Shown here in pieces: positions 58,601 to 64,000 of a DNA stretch of 64,000 nt. The translations under genes and the position numbers were made by a program. Numbering within the stretch: the first letter of the stretch is position 1; each line of letters begins with the position of its first letter. The DNA lies in contig CM041198.1 in the NCBI GenBank assembly GCA_023078555.1, positions 6,672,924 to 6,736,923 of the forward strand. Reading direction: 5' to 3'. The notes under the pieces were generated by a model. The model worked only from the letters and a program-made list of their open reading frames with translations. It had not been told where the DNA came from and did not search any database. Source of the stretch: Ulva prolifera (lineage: Eukaryota; Chlorophyta; Ulvophyceae; Ulvales; Ulvaceae).

Positions 58601-61354
58601 CGGCCGCGCTCCGCCTCAAGCCGCTCCAGCTCCTCCGCGGGGCCACCGCGCCGCCGCACCGGCTCCACATCGCCGTCCGCCCCGGCCTCCCCAGAGGCCC
58701 TGCCGGCGGTCCCGGCCGTCGATGACGCCGCCCCCGGCCCGACCGTGCCCCCGCCTGACGGCAACGAGCTGCTGCTGCACCAGCTGCTGCTCGACCCTAA
58801 CTTCCGGCTGCCGCTTGGCGCGGCTGCGGAGCGGTGGGAGGCCGTCATGGACGCGACTGGCGAGCGCGTGCCGCCGCCGCCGCTCGACGTGCGCTCCGCC
58901 GGCCCGGGCGCGCTCCGCGCGCACGTCGCCGCCGCCGCGCAGGACGCGCTGGCGGACGCGGCGCTCGCGCAGCTCGCCGGCGCCGCGGCCGGCGCGCCGC
59001 CCGCCGCGCTCGCCGCGGCGCGGCAGGCCGTCTTTGCGCAGGTCGCCGACGTGCTCGCGGAGCTGGCGGCGGAGGCGCTGGAGGCGTTCCCGGCGGCGGC
59101 GGCGGAGGCGGCCGGGCGCGCGCGCTTCGACCGGGCCGCGCTGCATGCGGCGTTTGAGGGCGCTGCGTCGCTGCAGGAGTGCGTTGCGGTCGTTGCGGGC
59201 CTGCTTGACAACACGGTGCAGCTCGTGCTGCAGGTGCGCCGCCTGTCTCACTACCTTAGCGATGTTCTCTCCCGCCCTGTGCCCTGAACCCAGCTGGAGC
59301 GCCTCGGCATGCTCAGCGTGTGTGTGTAGTCATGCCCCGGAGGTCCGGGCCGCTGCCATCGTGAGGCTTGCCCTGCAAGCAGGCTGCTCCCAGCATGCCG
59401 TGCAGCTCTGAGCAGCGTGTGACAAGCTATGCGCAACAATCAGTGAATGCCTCCATTGACAGCGGGTGCGCACGCATGCATTGACAGCTGGTGCGCACGC
59501 ATGCATTGACAGCTGGTGCGCACGCATGCAGCTCGGCGCCCCCGGACGCGAGGCCAAGGCGCGCGCCGCCATCGGCCGCGTCACCACGCTCCTCCACGGC
59601 GCCCTCGCCTCCGCCCCCGCGGACTCCCCGGAGCAGCATGCTGCCGTCGCCGCGGTGCTGTCGCGCGCGCTGCGCCTGCTGCTCGCACAGATGCGCGTGC
59701 TCAGCTCCGACGCCGCGAACGGCCGCCTGCGGATGCTAGCGGCGATGCTGACGCCGGCCGATGCGGCACGCACGGCGCGCGACAAGCTCGCCGGGCGCGC
59801 GGGGCTGGCCCTGCCCGTGGCCGGAGCGGAGGCCGTTGGGGAGGGGCTGCCGATCTCTGCACGGTTTGGAGCCTCGAGCCCAAGTGCACTGCATGTGCAG
59901 CGCAAGGTGTGCTTCTTTGCTATCGCGGTGGGTTCCGAGATAGGGTCACCTCCACACATGATGGCGCATCTCAGCTGTCTGATTCGCTTGCGATAAGACA
60001 TCATTCTTGCCTGAAGCTCTTGGTGGTTGAGATGTGCCGCCAGGCCGGGGGGTCGGCATTGCGAGGATGTGATTGGGCGTTCCGTCCACATGGTACCTGT
60101 GCTCTGAGAGGGCCATGTGTACATAGTGTACACATATGCCCTGTGTGTGCCATCTGTCGGGGCAGTGCCATCGAGTGACCGACTGGGGCAAGTACACCAT
60201 TGCCGTCAGCAGTGTGGTCTGCATCCGCGATCTATTATATGATGTTGCCCTGTGCATTTGCTGCGGTATGCGCATGCCTCGCGAGTCAGTGACAGTCCTT
60301 GCTGCCGCTCTGTAGGTCGCAGCTCTACAGGAGGCGTACGGCCCCAACCCCACGTCCGCGCTTCCCGCGACGCTGCAGACCGGCCGCGCTGCCGCATCTG
60401 GCTCAGCCCCGCCTCCCCCCGGCAGCCTGCTGGCGTCACCCGTTCTGCTGTCGGCGGCGGCGGTGGAGTCATGGCAGGCGCGCTTCCGCTGCGCGGCCGC
60501 GGCGCTGATGCTCAACGGCGCAGACTTTGCCGGCAACCCTGAGGCACCGGAGGTGATGCAGCCATATGGCGGCTCCCTCGACAAGGCCAAGGTGAGTTTC
60601 GATTCGGCAACGCTATGAAATCCATTCGCTTGCGGGGGACTGCATGTGCTTCTCCAGCTGCTGCCGCCGGTGTGTGATCCTGCATGGCTGCAGCTCTCGT
60701 CCTCAAGAGAGCATACGGAGAGTGCATGACAGGATGATGACAGTAATGTCCAAACGCATGCATGATGACCCAGCTAGATCGTTAGGGACATTGATGACAC
60801 CGCATTCCGGGGCCGATGTGCAGGGGCTGTTCCAGAAGGCGATCGTGATCGCCGTGTGCATGCGGGTCGCCGCCGACGCCGCGGCCGCGGCGCGGCAGCC
60901 GCCGCTCACACAGGCTGCAGCGGAGGCCGTGTATGCGCGCCTCACCGCCGTCGAGGCCGCCGGCGCCGGCGACCTCGTTTCGCTCGCCGCCGCCGTCATC
61001 GCTGACTCGCTCGCTGGCTCGAGCGCGGGCTGGTCCGCGGCGGCGGCGGAGGCCGACGTGCTGCCGCGGCTACAGGCGGCCGTCGCGGCCGGGAGCTCGC
61101 CGCTGCAGGGCATGATGTCCGAGGCGCTGCACGTCGTGCAGGCGCTGCTGGTGTTTGGGCGGTGTGATGGGTTTGAGGGGTTGCCTGGGGCGTATGTGGC
61201 GCAGGCGGCGCCGCCAAAGTGGGCGCAGGCGCTGCTGGTTGATCCGGTGGTGACTGTGGTGCACAGGATGTTCGGGGAGGTTGCGCATGAGCTGGCGCGG
61301 GTGTGTGCTGTGTGTGAGGCGTCGTATGGCGACTTTGTGGAGCAGCTGTTCTAG
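55655..61354 (+). CDS. TCP11-family protein with coiled coil and IQ-like motif
   Basis: Eight exons, all phase 0: 55655-55873, 56236-56325, 56562-56816, 57013-58128, 58496-59233, 59532-59906, 60316-60591 and 60824-61354 (stop); 1199 residues. After a short N-terminal part, residues about 75-290 are an Ala/Arg/Glu-rich coiled coil. An IQ-like motif (RRIQTAWRAH, about 297) follows, then the TCP11 hallmark DRYPPRIFLCAYMLLSHPE (about 424-442) and WVDFLEIFLTWKGEDA. The C-terminal half has long Ala-rich helices. The TCP11 family is named after mouse t-complex protein 11; the plant members are long and multi-exon with this same order, and their biochemical role is unclear. IQ motifs can bind calmodulin. 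Exon 2 could start at 56224 instead (four extra codons, same frame). A 25-bp tandem repeat ends at the exon-6 acceptor. Confidence 0.88.
59455..59529 (+). repeat. 25-bp tandem repeat, three copies, ending at a 3' splice site
   Basis: ATTGACAGCTGGTGCGCACG plus CATGC is repeated three times. The AG that ends intron 5 of the TCP11 gene follows immediately, at 59530-59531. Confidence 0.85.
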
Positions 61355-62125
61355 GCTGTGGTGGAGTGTTTGAGGAGTTGGCTCCAGATGTGTCAGTGTG
61401 GCTGCCGTAGGATGATGCAGAGGGTATAAAGGAGGACAGCCTGCTGGAGACGATGGTGCAGCGATGTCTGTTTAGTGTGTGATTGTGCATGCGTGTGCCC
61501 AGAATTGGCAAGACGTGGGAGATGATGGTGCGCGATCCAGGTGTGTCCTGAACCGCAACGATATTGAGGAGAATTCAATAAAAACCTGCGCTCCAGGAAC
61601 CGTGTAACATATATCAGTCTGATGCGGTTCTTGGGCTCCTGTGGAAACAGACACACATCAGCCACAAGAGGACCTTTGACCAGGCCTGGTCGTACACCGG
61701 GCTAGGCCTATTTGTGTCGCGTTGCGACACAAGACATCCCTGCGATGGTATTCGATCGACCTCGCGGTGCTGTATCGTAATCGATGATGCGTAAATGCGA
61801 TCCGTCGAAGACTTTCGCGTTTGTCAGCTTCAGTGGGCGAGGTGCGCATTGCGCGGTTTGTAAGGAGCTACTAGCATGCGCCGCGTTGCCGTTGAACGAG
61901 CAGGTAAAGCACACGGTTGCGCCCCAGCGAGCTTGAAGCACGATCACACAGTGATCAACATAGGTGCATGGCATGCGAGAGCCTGGCCTAGTTCTGTACT
62001 GATCGATGATGGGATCGTCATTGCGGTGTGGTTCTGTTTCTTCGGGACTCAGGTGAGACTTACCACAGGGCATTGACCCCGAACTACTTCAGGCGTTGCT
62101 TGATACTTGCTTGCCGAGTCACGTC
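61355..62125. other. Intergenic, no firm gene; possible polyadenylation signals
   Basis: An AATAAA lies near 61578 and TGTAA near 61605 downstream of the TCP11 stop; either could direct 3' end formation. A minus frame at 62073-61708 is open but has no supported exon structure. Confidence 0.35.
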
Positions 62126-62608
62126 ATGCCAGAATATCTGTACCACCTGGTTCCAGCTGATCAGTGGGCAAGTGTTCGTGATGAGAGGCAGCCGTACTTT
62201 CCACCGTCTTATGATCAAGATGGTTTCATACACCTCACCAAAAAGGCAGAGCTGCTTCTTCCCGTTGCTAATCACTTCTACAAGGATGTGCCAGGTCCGA
62301 CCACTGTTCCTGCCATGCGAATAGGGAGCGAGCTTGCAAGCGCGAAACACGTAAGCAGGTCTGCACGTTCAGGCAAATACCTGGTACTGAAAATTGATGA
62401 ATATCGGCTAAGTGCTGAAGTGAAGTATGAAGCAGCAGCAGCGGTTGGTGAAAAAGAGACGACGAACTTCAGTCAAAATGGCAGCCAGGTGGAACTGTTC
62501 CCCCATCTGTACGGGACAATCGACTTCAAGGCGGTAGTGGAAGAGCTAGATGTCACCAGAGACTCCGAAACTGGGGAGTTTGTATCGATCGCAGGTCTGG
62601 AAGAGTAG
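62126..62608 (+). CDS. DUF952-domain protein
   Basis: The ATG at 62126 opens MPEYLYHLVPADQW, followed by DQDGFIHLTKKAELLLPVAN, LVLKIDEYRL, VKYEAA and FPHLYGTIDFKAVVEEL. These are the hallmarks of the small DUF952 family, whose members are found in bacteria and eukaryotes and which lack a firmly assigned reaction. Unspliced it is 160 residues. A 78-base segment (62295-62372, GT...CAG, no stop, a multiple of three) interrupts the domain exactly where homologues run VPG-YLVLKID; removing it gives 134 residues with a seamless domain. I therefore expect a short in-frame intron, and retention would add 26 residues. It is the only small, nearly intronless gene in this half of the window. Confidence 0.8.
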   Translation: MPEYLYHLVPADQWASVRDERQPYFPPSYDQDGFIHLTKKAELLLPVANHFYKDVPGPTTVPAMRIGSELASAKHVSRSARSGKYLVLKIDEYRLSAEVKYEAAAAVGEKETTNFSQNGSQVELFPHLYGTIDFKAVVEELDVTRDSETGEFVSIAGLEE

Positions 62609-63175
62609 ATATAACATCAGCTACGTCATGCTGCAGCACATGGCACAGCAGGTGCACATGAATCAATGGAAGTCAGAGCAAGATGATCAGAGCAAAAGTA
62701 TATTTGGGGATTGTTGGCGCCGTTCGGCAATTCAGTGCCAGCATTGTGGGTAGCCTTGGGGCCCATGGGAAAGCTCCATAGAGGGGCAAACAATCTGAAG
62801 CAAAAGAAGTAGCTGCCACAGTACTACATGTTTAAGTCAACCATCAACGTGTTCCCATCCCTCCTGTGTTCAGTTCACGCTGTCTTACTTTAATCCTTCT
62901 GTGATTACGCGCCCGAACATCTCCGTTTGCATGGCACGGGCGCCTCGATTCGTGCCACCTTCAGCACGCGTGCTCGGAGCATTTCGGCTGCAGTCGAGCT
63001 GCGGCAGTACGCTATGGATGCGCTGGATCCTGAGATGTGCCGTCAAGGTTATGTGTTGTGCGTTGGACGACTGCGCATGCGATGTCGTAAGAGAATATTT
63101 CCCGCCTCCGCAGTTGAAATGTTGCAGCAGCAGCTTCTCAGGAGTTACCAAAGTCTGTCTTAGCTATCCTCTAGG
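62609..63175. other. Intergenic; one open frame of uncertain status
   Basis: A plus frame at 62893-63163 (containing LRQYAMDALDPEMCRQGYVL, then a stop at 63161-63163) reads fairly like protein but has no ATG near its start and no joinable exon. The promoter of the gene starting at 63176 should lie here. Confidence 0.3.
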
Positions 63176-64000
63176 ATGGATGAGGAGCGTAGGCTGCGTG
63201 TTATAGAGTGCCTGTCATGGAAGGGTCTGTGCATCACGGGCTTGGGGCTTTTGTCATATCAGCTTGCTAGAGCATTGGAGAACGAGACCCGGTGAGCACC
63301 CCTGTGATTTATGATTTGACTTCATCTGTGCCGCTCCACTGAATCGTGCGCGGGGGCTCGGAAGGCGGCAAGGTCTTGGCTGTCGGGCAGGCCTCGCACA
63401 GTCACCCTTGTGGTGAAGGTGCAGGTTGAGCGTTCCTCGATAGAATTATTAATATGCAGGTATCTGAAGTCCGCTGTGCATTCAAATGACTTAGCTGAGC
63501 TGCAAGGGATGCTGGCCTCGGGCGCCTTGGCGCTGCCGTGTCTGGTAGCAGTGAAGCATTCCCTGGCGTCCACAACGCAGCCAATCCAGTCAGGCTTGGG
63601 AAAAAAGCCCAGTGTCATGGTCATGACGACTAAATACATTGAGACATTTGATCCACGGCCAGACAGAAATTACCAATCGGTGCGTTGATCGGCTCACGGA
63701 AAGTTCGCGGACGCAGCATTCGTTTGAGCAGGGCGACGTGCACCACGCAGCACACCTCCACCAACATACGTCATTCCGCAACATCTTGCATGAAAATTTC
63801 AATACCTGGTGAGCCATTGACGCATGTTGTTTTCGACTCTCGCTGTGTGCCTGTGACCCACACCGCCCAAGCGCGATCCTCAGACGCAAGTCTTCGCATA
63901 CCGTTCGGCAACATTCACATCAGCGTGTCTATTGGAATCTCCTGCCCTGAGTCTGGTAGGGAATGGCGTCGAATACTTCTTCAGCGCACACTGCCGCCGT
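63176..64000 (+). CDS. Membrane protein, N-terminal part; possible MUL1/SP1-like E3 ligase (cut by window edge)
   Basis: Exon 1 (63176-63291, MDEERRLRVIECLSWKGLCI, then a hydrophobic helix to LSYQLARAL) joins phase-correct to exon 2 (63460-63679, starting RYLKSAVHSNDLAELQGML). A third exon likely starts near 63811 and runs off the right edge with text such as LRIPFGNIHISVS. An N-terminal membrane helix, then the L..L.......L...LA pattern and a proline-led segment ALPCLVAVKHSLAS, recall MUL1/SP1-type organelle-membrane E3 ligases. In those, a BAM domain precedes a second helix and a RING finger, and neither would be visible here. The identification is tentative; the gene itself is well supported. 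Confidence 0.4.

Noticed and set aside
58468..59251. Long minus-strand frames opposite TCP11 exon 5
   Set aside because: GC-rich shadow frames; the plus strand matches TCP11 with phased introns.
59455..59529. Short regular repeats as a CRISPR-like array
   Set aside because: Units are tandem without spacers, in an intron of a eukaryotic gene.

Overview
The window is nuclear DNA of a GC-rich unicellular eukaryote, most likely a green alga. Coding exons are short to medium and are joined by GT-AG introns whose phases match exactly across five long gene models. The RAD54, TCP11 and DnaJ-TPR proteins have the layout I know from land-plant homologues, and a proline-rich, extensin-like glycoprotein remnant is present. 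All genes are split, and there are no operons or ribosome-binding sites. I cannot name the species from the sequence.

The window has two halves. Positions 1 to about 24.6 kb are rich in repeats and decayed genes. This half holds the C-terminal end of a hAT transposase (1-593, minus), an unrecognised lysine-rich multi-exon gene (2107-3850, minus), a frame-broken proline-rich secreted protein (about 9.15-9.78 kb, plus), a gene with a possible papain-fold Asn-Cys motif (12133-14088, minus), and three tandem, partly decayed relatives of a secreted Cys-rich / thrombospondin-type-3 protein (15.75-20.43 kb, minus). Between them lie dispersed short repeats, perfect palindromes, and a mobile-looking element of about 60-70 bp flanked by 15-16 bp direct repeats.

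Positions 24.7 to 64.0 kb are gene-dense and the genes are intact. In order: RAD54 recombination translocase (plus); a TRAF/MATH-domain protein with an unrecognised N-terminal part (plus); two orphan exons; an FG-rich DnaJ protein with TPR repeats (minus); an unrecognised gene (minus); an organellar oligopeptidase A-type M3 metallopeptidase (plus); a TCP11-family protein (plus); a DUF952 protein (plus); and the start of a membrane protein that may be a MUL1/SP1-like E3 ligase (plus, cut by the window edge). These look like unrelated housekeeping and regulatory genes: DNA repair, protein folding, organelle peptide clearance, signalling adaptor. No shared pathway is visible.

Intron features recur. 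The most frequent 5' splice site is GTGCGC rather than GTRAGT, acceptors are mostly TGCAG, one RAD54 intron appears to be GC-AG, and two introns start with a long poly-C run directly after the donor. Exon models were built by hand from reading frame, splice signals and phase. Gene 5' ends are the least certain parts.
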